This document shows positions 1-8,443 of a stretch of 24,400 bases of DNA, in pieces. A model generated the notes under the pieces. The model saw only the letters and a program-made list of their open reading frames with translations. It ran no database searches and was not told the origin of the DNA. Each line of letters opens with the position of its first letter. Position 1 is the stretch's first letter. Source of the stretch: Thiopontia sp964647745 (GTDB lineage Bacteria; Pseudomonadota; Gammaproteobacteria; GCF-002020875); contig CAZYJG010000017.1 of the NCBI GenBank assembly GCA_964647745.1, positions 1 to 24,400 of the forward strand, written 5' to 3'. The translations under genes and the position numbers were made by a program.

Positions 1-244
1 GACGAAGAGAGCATTTTTTGGCTTTGGTAACCGGTCGCGTATTCTGCCACGGCCTTAAAACAAGTACAACCCGGATCCGCATATAGAATTGCTGACGAGA
101 GTGCAAGATATTGATTCGTAGAGCAACCTTATGACTGCGTGGTGTACTTGTTGATACACCCAAAGGAGTTAGGATTGCTATACGGATCAAGAGCTTGTGT
201 TATCGCTGTGATTTCTATGTGCGGATTCGGGTACAATAGAGCAC

Positions 245-1636
245 ATGAAATTTGTCAGAGAGAAAAAAGAGGGCTCCGGCCTGCTGCGGCGCCTCTTCAG
301 GAATCGTGAGAGACAGAAAGGCAGCGAGAAAGTTATTTTTTCTCGCTCCGAACACCCGGTTTCTCGCGGTCAAATGAGCCGAAATGCGGTAAAAGTTCTA
401 AATCGCCTCCATCAGGGGGGGTATGGGGCCTATCTTGTTGGAGGTGGCGTGCGGGATCTGATGCTGGAGCGTGAGCCCAAGGATTTCGATGTCGCGACTG
501 ATGCAACTCCAGAGGAGGTGAAGAGGCTCTTTCGCAACTGTCGCCTGATTGGACGCCGTTTTCGTCTTGCCCATATCCATTTTGGGAGAGAGATCATTGA
601 GGTGGCCACCTTCAGGTCAGGGCAGGATAGCACCGATTCGGAGACGGTACAGAGCGAGAAGGGGATGATTCTGCGAGATAACCTCTACGGCACCCTGGAG
701 GAGGATGCCTGGCGCCGGGACTTCACCATCAATGCGCTCTACTACAACATTGCCGACTTCTCGGTTGTGGACTATACCGGAGGGGTGGAAGATCTGGAGC
801 GGGGTGATATTCGGATGATCGGCGATCCGGAGCAGCGCTACCATGAGGACCCGGTACGGATGCTGCGGGCGATCCGTTTTGCGGTCAAACTTGGTTTTCG
901 GATTGAGAAGAGCACCGAGCAGCCGATTCAGAAACTGGGTACTCTGCTGGAGCAGATTCCCCAGGCGCGGCTCTATGAGGAGTTCCTGAAGATGTTCCAG
1001 TCGGGGCAGGCGCTGGAGACCTTTGAGCGCCTTCGTCACTACAACCTGTTCCGATATCTCTTTCCGATGACGGATCGTATCCTGGATCAGGAGGAGGGGT
1101 TTCCGCACAACTTTCTGATTCGGGCACTCGAGAATACTGACCAGCGGGTGGCCAGCGGCAAGCCGATCACCCCTGCATTTCTGATTGCTGCACTGCTCTG
1201 GGAGGAGGTGCGTCAGCGTGCGGACAAATCCCAGGAGAGGCATCCGGAGAGTGGTGCCCGACTGCCGGAGAATGTCCGTATCCACCATGCCGGGCGTGAT
1301 GTCCTGAGGGAGCAGCGCAAGAGTCTCTCCATGCCCAAGCGCTTTGCAATCATGGCGCAGGAGATCTGGGAACTGCAGTCCCGTTTTCAGCGCCGTCATG
1401 GCAGACAGCCCTATCGCTTTATGGAGCACCCCCGATTCCGTGCAGCCTATGACTTCCTGCTGTTGAGAGCCGAGGTTGGCGAGATCGACACAGAGCTTGC
1501 GGAGTGGTGGACCCGGTTTCAGGAGGTTGGTGCCAAGGAGCGCGAGGAGATGGCCAATGAGGTCTCGGGGGGTGAGAAGCCACGCAGACGACGCCGTCGC
1601 AGACGCAGAAAGAAGACGGCACAGATAGGTGAGTGA
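245..1636 (+). CDS. pcnB: Poly(A) polymerase I
   Basis: Adds 3' poly(A) tails to RNA in the cytoplasm, which marks transcripts for decay. The 463-residue product has the class II nucleotidyltransferase signature: LVGGGVRDL at about residues 64-72, followed by the metal-binding DFDVA. The PcnB-typical LFRNCRLIGRRFRLAH block comes next, then RRDFTINALYY and the RNA-binding region with EDPVRMLRAIRFA. Length matches the family (about 455-465). The C-terminus ends in a run of nine arginines followed by KK, the basic tail usual for PcnB rather than for CCA-adding enzymes. The ATG at 245 has only a weak ribosome site, but the N-terminal extension before VIFSRSEHPVSR resembles known PcnB proteins. 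It is the first gene of a plus-strand operon and overlaps folK by one base (TGATG). PcnB next to folK and panBC is a common gammaproteobacterial order. Confidence 0.95.
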   Translation: MKFVREKKEGSGLLRRLFRNRERQKGSEKVIFSRSEHPVSRGQMSRNAVKVLNRLHQGGYGAYLVGGGVRDLMLEREPKDFDVATDATPEEVKRLFRNCRLIGRRFRLAHIHFGREIIEVATFRSGQDSTDSETVQSEKGMILRDNLYGTLEEDAWRRDFTINALYYNIADFSVVDYTGGVEDLERGDIRMIGDPEQRYHEDPVRMLRAIRFAVKLGFRIEKSTEQPIQKLGTLLEQIPQARLYEEFLKMFQSGQALETFERLRHYNLFRYLFPMTDRILDQEEGFPHNFLIRALENTDQRVASGKPITPAFLIAALLWEEVRQRADKSQERHPESGARLPENVRIHHAGRDVLREQRKSLSMPKRFAIMAQEIWELQSRFQRRHGRQPYRFMEHPRFRAAYDFLLLRAEVGEIDTELAEWWTRFQEVGAKEREEMANEVSGGEKPRRRRRRRRRKKTAQIGE

Positions 1637-2130
1637 TGTCTCGGACCGAGCAAGTCTACATCGGTCTGGGAAGCAATCTGGAGGCTCCCAGAGAGCAGAT
1701 CAGCCGGGCACTGAAGGCGATCGACCAACTGCCAGGAAGCCACCTGTCGGCCACCTCATCGCTCTATCGCTCTCCCCCGATGGGGCCACAGGATCAGCCC
1801 GATTATCTCAATGCAGTTGCAGAGATCAGCACCACACTGGCACCATTGGAGTTGCTGGAGCAGTTGCAGCTGATTGAAAAGAGCCAGGGGCGTCTGCGCA
1901 ACAGACGCTGGGGGGCGCGTACGATTGATCTGGATCTTCTGCTGTATGGGCAGGGTAGGGTGGACCATCCTCGCCTCCAGGTACCCCATCCCGGGATCGG
2001 GGCGCGCCGTTTTGTGCTGGTTCCACTACAGGAGCTTGCAGGACCGGAGTTGCAGATTCCAGGACAGGGCAGGGTAGGATCGCTGCTGAGGCAGTGCAAT
2101 GAGAGTGAGATTACAGAGATAGCAATATGA
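1636..2130 (+). CDS. folK: 6-hydroxymethyl-7,8-dihydropterin pyrophosphokinase (HPPK)
   Basis: Transfers pyrophosphate from ATP to 6-hydroxymethyl-7,8-dihydropterin in cytoplasmic folate synthesis. The 164-residue product carries the HPPK signatures in order: YIGLGSNL near the N-terminus, SPPMGPQDQPDYLNAV for pterin binding, then RRWGARTIDLDLLLYG with the two Mg-binding aspartates, and the VPHPGIGARRFVLVPL block. I chose the ATG at 1636, which overlaps the pcnB stop and has AGGTGAG just upstream; a GTG at 1633 would add only one residue. Its stop overlaps the panB start (ATGA), so translation is probably coupled. Length is normal for the family. Confidence 0.95.
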   Translation: MSRTEQVYIGLGSNLEAPREQISRALKAIDQLPGSHLSATSSLYRSPPMGPQDQPDYLNAVAEISTTLAPLELLEQLQLIEKSQGRLRNRRWGARTIDLDLLLYGQGRVDHPRLQVPHPGIGARRFVLVPLQELAGPELQIPGQGRVGSLLRQCNESEITEIAI

Positions 2131-2942
2131 GTTCAGCAATGGCATCAGAGCATGTAACCGTCTCCACACTGCTGGAGATGAAACAGAAGCGGCAGAAGAT
2201 CACCTCGCTTACGGCATACGACTACAGCTTTGCTCGTCAGGTGGACCAGGCCGGTGTGGATGTGGTGCTGGTAGGTGACTCCCTGGGGATGGTGGTGCAG
2301 GGAAAGGGGACCACACTGCCGGTCACTCTGGATGAGATGATCTACCATGCACAGATGGTTGGGCGCGGGTTGAGCCGCGCACTGCTGCTGGTGGACATGC
2401 CCTTCATGAGTTATGCCACCCCTGAACAGGCGCTCCACAATGGAGGGCGCCTGATGAAGGAGGCAGGTGCAGAGATGGTCAAGCTGGAGGGGGGGGCAGA
2501 TCAAGTGGAGACCGTTGCCCGTCTGGTAGAACAGAATATTCCGGTCTGTGCCCATCTGGGGCTGCAGCCACAGTCCATTCATCGTCTGGGTGGATACAAG
2601 GTGCAGGGGAGGGAGCGCGAGGCTGCCCAGCAGATGATTGCAGATGCGCACGCCCTGGAGCAGGCGGGGGCCTCGATGCTGGTGCTGGAGTGTGTTCCGA
2701 CCCTGCTGGCTGCAGAGATCACTGCATGTCTGCAGATTCCGGTGATCGGAATTGGTGCCGGGGTTGAGTGTGATGGACAGGTGCTGGTGCTCTATGACAT
2801 GTTGGGAGTTACCGCCGGGCAGATTCCACGATTTGTAAAGAATTTCATGCAGCAGGGTAGCTCAGTCTCCGATGCGCTCTCTGCCTTTGTCTCCGCGGTC
2901 CGGGAAGGGCAATTTCCTGCAGAAGAGCACGGCTTCTCCTGA
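2127..2942 (+). CDS. panB: 3-methyl-2-oxobutanoate hydroxymethyltransferase
   Basis: First committed step of pantothenate synthesis: transfers a hydroxymethyl group from methylene-tetrahydrofolate to 2-oxoisovalerate, giving ketopantoate. The 271-residue protein has the PanB barrel motifs TAYDYSFA, VLVGDSLGMVVQG (Mg-binding Asp51), LLLVDMPFMSYATPEQA and MVKLEGG. LVLECVP near residue 188 contains the probable catalytic glutamate, and IPVIGIGAGVECDGQVLVLYDMLG lies near the C-terminus. It overlaps folK by four bases (ATGA). A second in-frame ATG four codons later is an alternative start. The folate-dependent enzyme sits directly after a folate gene, and panC follows one base downstream. Confidence 0.96.
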   Translation: MSSAMASEHVTVSTLLEMKQKRQKITSLTAYDYSFARQVDQAGVDVVLVGDSLGMVVQGKGTTLPVTLDEMIYHAQMVGRGLSRALLLVDMPFMSYATPEQALHNGGRLMKEAGAEMVKLEGGADQVETVARLVEQNIPVCAHLGLQPQSIHRLGGYKVQGREREAAQQMIADAHALEQAGASMLVLECVPTLLAAEITACLQIPVIGIGAGVECDGQVLVLYDMLGVTAGQIPRFVKNFMQQGSSVSDALSAFVSAVREGQFPAEEHGFS

Positions 2943-2943
2943 G

Positions 2944-3819
2944 ATGGAGCTGTTTCAACAGATCGCCCCGCTCAGGGAGCGGCTGCGCGAACTGCGTCGA
3001 CAGGGGAAGAGTGTTGCCTTTGTCCCGACCATGGGGAATCTGCACCAGGGGCACCTGGAGCTGGTGCGGCAGGCACAACAGGTGGCAGACATTGTGGTGG
3101 TCTCCATCTATGTCAACCCCACCCAGTTTGGTGAGGGGGAGGATTTTGAGGAGTACCCCAGAACCCTGGAGCGGGACCGGGTGAAACTGGATGAGAGCGG
3201 TGCAACGATTCTGTTTGCACCAACCGATGCGGAGATCTACCCTCCCGACAGCCATTCAGGGGGTGCGGCAGGGCGCTCATTGCTGACACAGGTTGTGGTC
3301 CCCGGGCTCTCTGATATTCTCTGTGGCGCCTCCCGTCCCGGCCACTTTACCGGGGTTGCCACCGTGGTGACCAAGCTGTTGAATATTGTCCAGCCCGATA
3401 TTGCCCTCTTTGGCGAGAAGGATTTTCAGCAGCTGATGGTGATCCGTCGTCTGGTTGAGGAGCTGAACCTTCCAGTCAGGGTTGTCGGGGTTCCCACCTG
3501 GCGTGAGGAGGATGGCCTCGCCATGAGCTCCAGAAATGGCTATCTCACCCCAGAGCAGCGCAGGCAGGCCCCCACCCTCTACCACACCCTGCAGTGGATC
3601 TGTCGGCAGCTGGAGGCGGGGAGTAAGGATTTTTCACGGATTGAGGCGCAGGGTGAGTGGCGGCTGCGGGAGGCGGGTTTTTCCCCCGATTACCTCTCTG
3701 TTCGAGATGCCGCTACCCTGCAACCGGCCAAACCTGAGGTGGGGTTGGTGGTGGTTGTGGCGGCCGCAGTGTTGGGCTCTACCCGATTAATTGATAATTG
3801 TGTGGCAAATTTGAGATAA
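2944..3819 (+). CDS. panC: Pantoate--beta-alanine ligase (pantothenate synthetase)
   Basis: Joins pantoate and beta-alanine with ATP to make pantothenate. The product from the ATG at 2944 is 291 residues, close to the family's usual 280-290. It shows the class I synthetase-like motifs: PTMGNLHQGHLELV (HIGH-type), VSIYVNPTQFG, SRPGHFTGVATVVTKLLN, FGEKDFQQLMVIRRLV, and REEDGLAMSSRN (KMSKS-like). The open frame extends upstream into panB to 2872, but that would give a long unmatched N-terminus. The 2944 start leaves one base between the panB stop and panC. panD follows seven bases after the stop. Confidence 0.95.
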   Translation: MELFQQIAPLRERLRELRRQGKSVAFVPTMGNLHQGHLELVRQAQQVADIVVVSIYVNPTQFGEGEDFEEYPRTLERDRVKLDESGATILFAPTDAEIYPPDSHSGGAAGRSLLTQVVVPGLSDILCGASRPGHFTGVATVVTKLLNIVQPDIALFGEKDFQQLMVIRRLVEELNLPVRVVGVPTWREEDGLAMSSRNGYLTPEQRRQAPTLYHTLQWICRQLEAGSKDFSRIEAQGEWRLREAGFSPDYLSVRDAATLQPAKPEVGLVVVVAAAVLGSTRLIDNCVANLR

Positions 3820-3826
3820 TGTGCTT

Positions 3827-4207
3827 ATGCAAATCAATATGCTCAAGACAAAACTGCACCGTGCCACCGTAACCCACTCCGAGCTGGAGTATGAGGGCTC
3901 CTGTGCGATTGATGGTGCCCTGCTCGAGGCCTCTGGAATCATGGAGTATGAGCAGATCCATATCTACAACATCGATAATGGTGAGCGCTTTGTGACCTAT
4001 GCAATTCGTGCAGAGGACCACTCCGGGGTGATTTCGGTCAATGGGGCTGCGGCCCACAAGGCGAATCCCGGGGAGCGGGTGATTATCTGTGCCTATACTG
4101 CACTGGATCAGATGGAGGCGATTAACTTCAAGCCGCGCCTGATCTATGTGGATGGTGATAACCGTATCACCAGAACAGCCAATACGATCCCGGTGCAGGC
4201 CGCCTGA
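3827..4207 (+). CDS. panD: Aspartate 1-decarboxylase
   Basis: Decarboxylates aspartate to beta-alanine, the partner substrate of PanC. It is a pyruvoyl enzyme made as a proenzyme and self-cleaved. From the ATG at 3827 the product is 126 residues, the same length as E. coli PanD, and Gly24-Ser25 in YEGSCAID falls at the cleavage position. KLHRATVTH and the FVTYAIRAE and SVNGAAAH blocks are also family signatures. A GTG at 3821 and an ATG at 3839 are in frame but fit length and cleavage position less well. It is the last gene of the pcnB-folK-panBCD operon; no clear intrinsic terminator is seen after it. Confidence 0.95.
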   Translation: MQINMLKTKLHRATVTHSELEYEGSCAIDGALLEASGIMEYEQIHIYNIDNGERFVTYAIRAEDHSGVISVNGAAAHKANPGERVIICAYTALDQMEAINFKPRLIYVDGDNRITRTANTIPVQAA

Positions 4208-4263
4208 CAGTCACTGTAGCAATACCTTAATCCAAGCTGCTCGGCTTCCGCTACGACCCAAAT

Positions 4264-4360
4264 TGTACGCACAGGCGCACGCATTACCGCGTTACAACTC
4301 CTTGCAATAGCGGGCTATTCCGCGTCGTTGTGCCTTGTACTGCGCACGCCTGTACGCACA
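4264..4360. repeat. Repeat-like, hairpin-forming intergenic element between panD and ppc
   Basis: The 207-base gap between the convergent panD and ppc genes contains a structured segment. The 10-mer TGTACGCACA occurs at 4264-4273 and 4351-4360, and the 8-mer GCGCACGC at 4275-4282 and 4342-4349. Between them lies a nested hairpin: AATAG (4306-4310) pairs with CTATT (4315-4319), and ACAAC (4294-4298) with GTTGT (4327-4331). No T-tract follows, so it is not a standard terminator. The look is of a short dispersed intergenic repeat, but its copy number elsewhere cannot be seen here. Confidence 0.4.
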
Positions 4361-4414
4361 CTTTGGACCGCCCAACTGAGGATTCTAGGTTTAAGTCAAC
4401 GGCTGATATTTTTC

Positions 4415-7243
4415 CTAACCCGTATTTCTCATCCCGTTGGAGATGGCGTTGATGGTGCGCAGCAGTGGCTGCATCCACTGCTCCCTCTCGCCCTCCGATT
4501 CGGAGGAGATAAAGCGCTTGTGAAGGATGATCTGGATATGGTTGAGTGGATCCAGATAGGGGTTGCGCCGCATCAGTGAGAGCATCAGTGAGGGGTTGTC
4601 CTCGATCAGCTCATCCTGCCCCACAATCTCGAGAACCTGTTGGCGGGTCTTCTCAAACTCCTGCAGAATCATCCCGTAGATCCGCTCTGCACTCTCCCGG
4701 TCCTCAGCCAGTTGTGAATACTCCCTGGCAATCTCCATGTCTCCCTTGTAGAGTGCCATCTGTGTGTTGCTGAGCAGTGCGCTGAAGTAGGGCCACTCCT
4801 GTGCCATCTTCTGCAGTTGTTGCAGCCGTTTTGGCTGCCCCTCTCTCCACTGCTCGAGCGCAGTTCCAATTCCAAACCATGCCGGCAGTGTGTGTCTGGA
4901 CTGGGCCCATCCGAAGACCCATGGGATGGCCCGGATGGAACTCTTCGAGCGGTCCCCCTTGGAGCGGTGGGAGGGACGGGAGCCCAGATTGAGCAGGCCA
5001 ATCTCCATTACCGGAGTGGCCTCGTAGAAGTAGTCCAGCAGCCCCGGCGTGTGGTCGATCAGGTTGCGGTAGCTCTCTTCGCCCAGCTGGCTCAGCTGCT
5101 CCATGATCTTGCGGTGAGCCGCCTGCTCGGTCGAGGCCTTGCGTATCAGGCCGCGGCTGGCCTTCATCAGACCGGTCACCCCCATTGTCAGCTCATAGAG
5201 TGCGGTCTCCTCATTGGCGTACTTGTAGTAGAGTACCTCGCCCTGCTCGGTAAACTTGATCTGGCCGTGAACCGTTCCTGCCGGCTGTGAAAGAATGGAG
5301 TCATGGGTGGGGCCACCGCCACGGCCGATGGTGCCGCCACGGCCATGGAACAGGCGACACTCAATCTTGTGCTGGTCCGCAAGTGCAACCACCTGCTGCT
5401 GTGCCTTGTAGAGGTGCCAGGAGGAGGAGACAATGCCACCATCCTTGCAGGAGTCGGAATAGCCCAGCATCACCTCCTGCAGGTTTCCGGATTGGGTCAG
5501 CACCTCACGATAGGTCTTGTTCTCGAACAGGCGTGTAAGGACAGGCTGCAGGCGATCCAGATCATCAATGGTCTCAAACAGTGGTGTCACTTGGAGGTGG
5601 CAGAAGCGGCCATTGCGGTCACGCCCCACCAGCCCTGCCTGGCGTGCAAGCAGCAGCACCTCCAGCAGGTGGCTTGCCTGATGGGTCATGGAGATGACGT
5701 AGTGGCCAAAGGCCTCCTTGCCAACCTCCTCGCGCATCCGGTAGATCACATCGAAGACCTCGAGGGTCTCCAGTGTCTCTGGCTTCAATTTTCCCTTCTG
5801 CAGGTTGAGAGGGCGATCCTGCTCGATGGCCTGGGCCAGCAGCTCGATTCTCTCTCCCTCATCCAGTCCTGGGTAGTCAATGGTGGAGTCCCCGCTGGAT
5901 AGCAGGTCGGCCACAGCCTCTGTATGGCGGGTAGATTCCTGGCGGATATCAAGGTGGAGCAGATGGAAGCCAAAGGTCTCGACCAGTCGAATCAGATCCA
6001 GCAGCTCGCCACGCGCTGTCCTCAGGTCGCCATGCGAGACCAGTGCATCAAATATCAGTCTCAGATCGCGGTGGAACGCCTCGGCAGACTCATATCCCGG
6101 AATCCGGTTGTCGACATTGTGGCCGGCAATCCTGCGGTTGAGAATCTCAAGATTGAGATTCAGGCGGTGGTGAATGACAAAGAGTCGGCGCCGGTAGGGT
6201 TCATTCTCGAACCGCTCCAGTTGGTCGCACTGGACAGACTTGCAGAACTCCTCATCGTGGAGTGTCTGTTCGACAAAGGGCTGGGGGAGATCCGCAAGGT
6301 TGCTGGAGTGGGTCAGAATATGGGTGAGTGACTCGACGCGCCGCAGGTACTCCTCAAGGATGGTCCGTGCATAGATGCGGACAGCGCTCTCCGTGGTCGC
6401 CGGTGTAACGTAGGGGTTGCCATCACGGTCACCGCCAATCCAGGAGCCGAAGCGGAGGAAGGAGGGGACCTCGATATCCTCCAGCGTTGGGGCGCCATCG
6501 AGGTAGATCTTGCGAATGTGGCGCTCCAGGTTGCGGTAGAGACGGGGGACCGCATTGAAGAGAGAGTTCTGGTAGTAGTAGAGGCCCTGGTTGATCTCAT
6601 CCTCTACCGTTGGCTTGTGTGCACGGATCTCGTCCGTATTCCAGAGAATCTGGATCTGCCCCTCCAGATCACGGATCGCCTCCTCCTTCTCGGAGTGGCT
6701 AAGACGGGGGTCGTCCAGCTTCTCCTCATACTCAAATACCCGGCGCAGCCCCTCCATGATGGTTCTGCGACGTGCCTCAGTGGGGTGGGCGGTCATGACA
6801 GGCATGTAGGCCAGCTGGTTGAGCAGTGTCTGCAGCTCCTCTTTGCTGACACCCTCCTGGAGAAGATCACTCAGTGTCTCATCAAAGGACCCTTTCCAGA
6901 GCTGTTGCCCCTTCAGCAGCTGTCTGCGACGCTGCAGGTGGTGGAACTCCTCCTCTGTCTGGTTGATCAGGCTGAAGTAGATGCTGAAGGCGCGGATGAC
7001 ATGGGTGAGCTGATCAGGATCAAGCTGCTCAATCAGCTGCATCAGCCTGGCCCGTTTGCGGCTGCTCTCCCTCTTTCTCAGCCCGATGAACCCTGTTCGC
7101 AGTGTCTCGACCGCATCAAAAACCTCCTCGCCAGCCTGGGTCTTGAGTACATTGCCCAGCAGGGTTCCAAGAAGTCTTACTCTGCCTCGAAGTACCTGAT
7201 CTCTGGGTTGGGTTGTCTTGTTCATGGTTTTGGATGGTCTCAA
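4415..7243 (-). CDS. ppc: Phosphoenolpyruvate carboxylase
   Basis: Carboxylates PEP with bicarbonate to oxaloacetate, the anaplerotic step feeding the TCA cycle; cytoplasmic tetramer. At up to 942 residues it is longer than the E. coli enzyme (883). It shows VMTAHPTEARRRT with catalytic His153, FGSWIGGDRDGNPYVTP, GYSDSCKDGGIVSSSW, FHGRGGTIGRGGGPTHDSIL, WVFGWAQSRHTLPAWFG, and the conserved C-terminus ISNGMRNTG. Two starts are possible. A TTG at 7243 is preceded by GGGAG at a good seven-base distance. An ATG at 7225, six codons later, has a poorer site. The gene is convergent with panD and separated from the upstream rhodanese by an intrinsic terminator, so it probably has its own promoter within about 60 bases; I could not define one. 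Confidence 0.96.
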   Translation of the reverse strand: MRPSKTMNKTTQPRDQVLRGRVRLLGTLLGNVLKTQAGEEVFDAVETLRTGFIGLRKRESSRKRARLMQLIEQLDPDQLTHVIRAFSIYFSLINQTEEEFHHLQRRRQLLKGQQLWKGSFDETLSDLLQEGVSKEELQTLLNQLAYMPVMTAHPTEARRRTIMEGLRRVFEYEEKLDDPRLSHSEKEEAIRDLEGQIQILWNTDEIRAHKPTVEDEINQGLYYYQNSLFNAVPRLYRNLERHIRKIYLDGAPTLEDIEVPSFLRFGSWIGGDRDGNPYVTPATTESAVRIYARTILEEYLRRVESLTHILTHSSNLADLPQPFVEQTLHDEEFCKSVQCDQLERFENEPYRRRLFVIHHRLNLNLEILNRRIAGHNVDNRIPGYESAEAFHRDLRLIFDALVSHGDLRTARGELLDLIRLVETFGFHLLHLDIRQESTRHTEAVADLLSSGDSTIDYPGLDEGERIELLAQAIEQDRPLNLQKGKLKPETLETLEVFDVIYRMREEVGKEAFGHYVISMTHQASHLLEVLLLARQAGLVGRDRNGRFCHLQVTPLFETIDDLDRLQPVLTRLFENKTYREVLTQSGNLQEVMLGYSDSCKDGGIVSSSWHLYKAQQQVVALADQHKIECRLFHGRGGTIGRGGGPTHDSILSQPAGTVHGQIKFTEQGEVLYYKYANEETALYELTMGVTGLMKASRGLIRKASTEQAAHRKIMEQLSQLGEESYRNLIDHTPGLLDYFYEATPVMEIGLLNLGSRPSHRSKGDRSKSSIRAIPWVFGWAQSRHTLPAWFGIGTALEQWREGQPKRLQQLQKMAQEWPYFSALLSNTQMALYKGDMEIAREYSQLAEDRESAERIYGMILQEFEKTRQQVLEIVGQDELIEDNPSLMLSLMRRNPYLDPLNHIQIILHKRFISSESEGEREQWMQPLLRTINAISNGMRNTG

Positions 7244-7304
7244 TGGTTTTCTCCCAGAATGACATAATCACTATGGGAGTGCAATTTGATGAGGAGGGCG
7301 CATG

Positions 7305-7342
7305 AAAAAGGGCCACCCTTTGTTGTGTAAAGGGCGGCCCTT
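7305..7342 (-). terminator. Rho-independent terminator of the rhodanese gene
   Basis: A long inverted repeat pairs bases 7308-7321 with 7329-7342 (one A/C mismatch, seven-base loop). Read on the minus strand it is followed by a five-T run (7309 to 7305). It lies about 20 bases after the rhodanese stop and before ppc, so it separates these two minus-strand genes. Confidence 0.85.
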
Positions 7343-7361
7343 GCAGATGTAGATGAAGATC

Positions 7362-7655
7362 TCAGCAGCTCATGTAGTTACGAAATGATCCAAGGTCATG
7401 GACATTGTCAAATCCCATCGATTCGAGATAGCTCTTCGCCATTCGGGTACGGGATCCGGTAACACAGTAGAGGATGATTGGGCGACCCTTGTCGAGCAGC
7501 TCATTTGCAACCTGGATGGACTGCAGCGGAACATTGATTGCATCGGGCAGAGACCCCTGTGCAAATTCCATTGGGCTGCGTACGTCAACCAGTTGGCCGT
7601 TTTCCTCTTTCAGCAGCTGATGGGCATCCTCGCAACTGATATTTTGTGAAAACAT
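7362..7655 (-). CDS. Single-domain rhodanese-like sulfurtransferase
   Basis: The 97-residue product is one rhodanese domain of the GlpE/PspE size class. VDVRSPMEFAQGSLPDAINVPL is the usual CH2A-type block, and Cys64 in the active-site loop CVTGSRTRMA is the expected persulfide-carrying cysteine (CxxGxR). No signal peptide is evident, so it is probably cytoplasmic. Such proteins move sulfane sulfur from thiosulfate or persulfides to acceptors such as cyanide, thioredoxin or TusA. The ATG at 7655 has a good AGGA site. It is monocistronic, with a terminator downstream. The sulfur-oxidation genes nearby suggest a role in sulfane-sulfur handling, but single rhodaneses are common and the specific partner is unknown. 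Confidence 0.9.
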   Translation of the reverse strand: MFSQNISCEDAHQLLKEENGQLVDVRSPMEFAQGSLPDAINVPLQSIQVANELLDKGRPIILYCVTGSRTRMAKSYLESMGFDNVHDLGSFRNYMSC

Positions 7656-7835
7656 AATATTATCCTGAAGTTGTCATCAACTGACCCGTTATAACACCAA
7701 TTTTTGGCACCTCTTCGCCTTGACCGAACAGCGTTCAGTGGGTGGAAGGGGGCAATAATGGGGGCAGTCTTTTAATCCAAAAACTGGCCAGATTGTACTA
7801 TATTCAACAGATCTCTTCAATGCTTATTTTGCTGT

Positions 7836-7943
7836 TCACTTCCCTGAATGGGTCCGATCTTTCTCACGTTTGCGGTTGCGAACCAGTGCAACAGTGATAC
7901 CTACGACCAGTGCGAGTGCCAGAAAGATAAATAATTTAGCCAT
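7836..7943 (-). CDS. Small single-pass membrane protein (35 residues)
   Basis: An open frame on the minus strand starts at the ATG at 7943, four bases after the stop of the DUF3301-like gene, and ends at the TGA at 7836-7838. The 35-residue product is one hydrophobic helix (about residues 4-21, LFIFLALALVVGITVALV) followed by a strongly basic tail (RNRKREKDR). The hydrophobic-then-basic layout predicts a tail facing the cytoplasm. There is no strong ribosome site, so translational coupling to the upstream gene is likely. The family is not recognised; position and composition are the only support. Confidence 0.6.
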   Translation of the reverse strand: MAKLFIFLALALVVGITVALVRNRKREKDRTHSGK

Positions 7944-7947
7944 GTTT

Positions 7948-8301
7948 TCAGAATGTTACGGTGTTGTTGTTGGTTGGAATGGACTCTTCCTGGGGTGGGT
8001 CGATATGGATCAGATCGGAGTAGGGCCCCAGCATGGAGAGGGTGCCCTGAAAGCGGTCTGCCCCATTATAGCTATAATCGAAGCTGAAGGTCCGGTATAT
8101 CCGGACCCGGCCATGGTTGTCTCTGCGCAGACGCAGGCGGCGCAGGGAGACGGTCTGATCCAGTAGCTGGGCACCATAGTTTTCACAGGTCAGGCGACAG
8201 ACGGTAATGGCCCGTTCGCGGGCCCGCATGCTGTCGGACCAGAAGAGGACCAGGGAGAGAGGGATACCAACCAATAGCAGGGTTTCAATCAGTTCTCGCA
8301 T
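7948..8301 (-). CDS. DUF3301-like membrane-anchored protein
   Basis: The 117-residue product has one N-terminal membrane helix (about residues 4-21) followed by a conserved soluble part. That part contains W-x-DSMRARERA, CENYGAQLLDQTVSLRRLRLRR, a tyrosine/phenylalanine-rich RTFSFDYSYNGADRF segment and a GTLSMLGP turn. I recognise this pattern as the DUF3301 family of gammaproteobacteria, whose function is not established. It is transcribed away from the ECF sigma gene and followed at four bases by a tiny membrane-protein gene. The ATG at 8301 has no clear Shine-Dalgarno sequence. Confidence 0.75.
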   Translation of the reverse strand: MRELIETLLLVGIPLSLVLFWSDSMRARERAITVCRLTCENYGAQLLDQTVSLRRLRLRRDNHGRVRIYRTFSFDYSYNGADRFQGTLSMLGPYSDLIHIDPPQEESIPTNNNTVTF

Positions 8302-8367
8302 GGAGAGAGGACTCTACCATATCCGGCGGGCCCCATATCCAGCATGATTGATTTTTCATCGGTCGTG

Positions 8368-8394
8368 GGAATATTATGAACAGTTGCTGGATCA
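8368..8394 (+). promoter_or_regulatory. Candidate ECF-type promoter of the sigma factor gene
   Basis: GGAATA at 8368-8373 is followed by GGATCA at 8389-8394. The same arrangement, with GGAATA and GGGTCA at identical distance, occurs before the cytochrome-soxB operon at 10261. GGAA-type -35 and GTC-like -10 elements about 16 bases apart are typical of ECF sigma factors, which often transcribe their own genes. It lies about 50 bases upstream of the preferred sigma start at 8444. Confidence 0.5.
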
Positions 8395-8443
8395 ATTGGT
8401 TGTTCTGAATAAAAAAGGGGCAGAGATAGATGAGGGGGCGGAA

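Noticed and set aside
232..237. TACAAT as the pcnB -10 box
   Set aside because: It is only seven bases from the ATG at 245 and has no -35 at 16-18 bases. The first 244 bases show no gene and no other clear signal.
617..1429. 270-residue open frame on the minus strand
   Set aside because: It lies wholly inside pcnB on the other strand, shows no family motifs, and pcnB is certain.
6518..7267. 249-residue leucine-rich open frame opposite ppc
   Set aside because: Antisense shadow of ppc with no ribosome site or recognisable domain.
8348..8443. TTG-initiated N-terminal extension of the sigma factor
   Set aside because: It lacks a ribosome site, gives an unusually long N-terminus and would bury the candidate ECF promoter; the GTG at 8444 has a strong GAGGGGG site.
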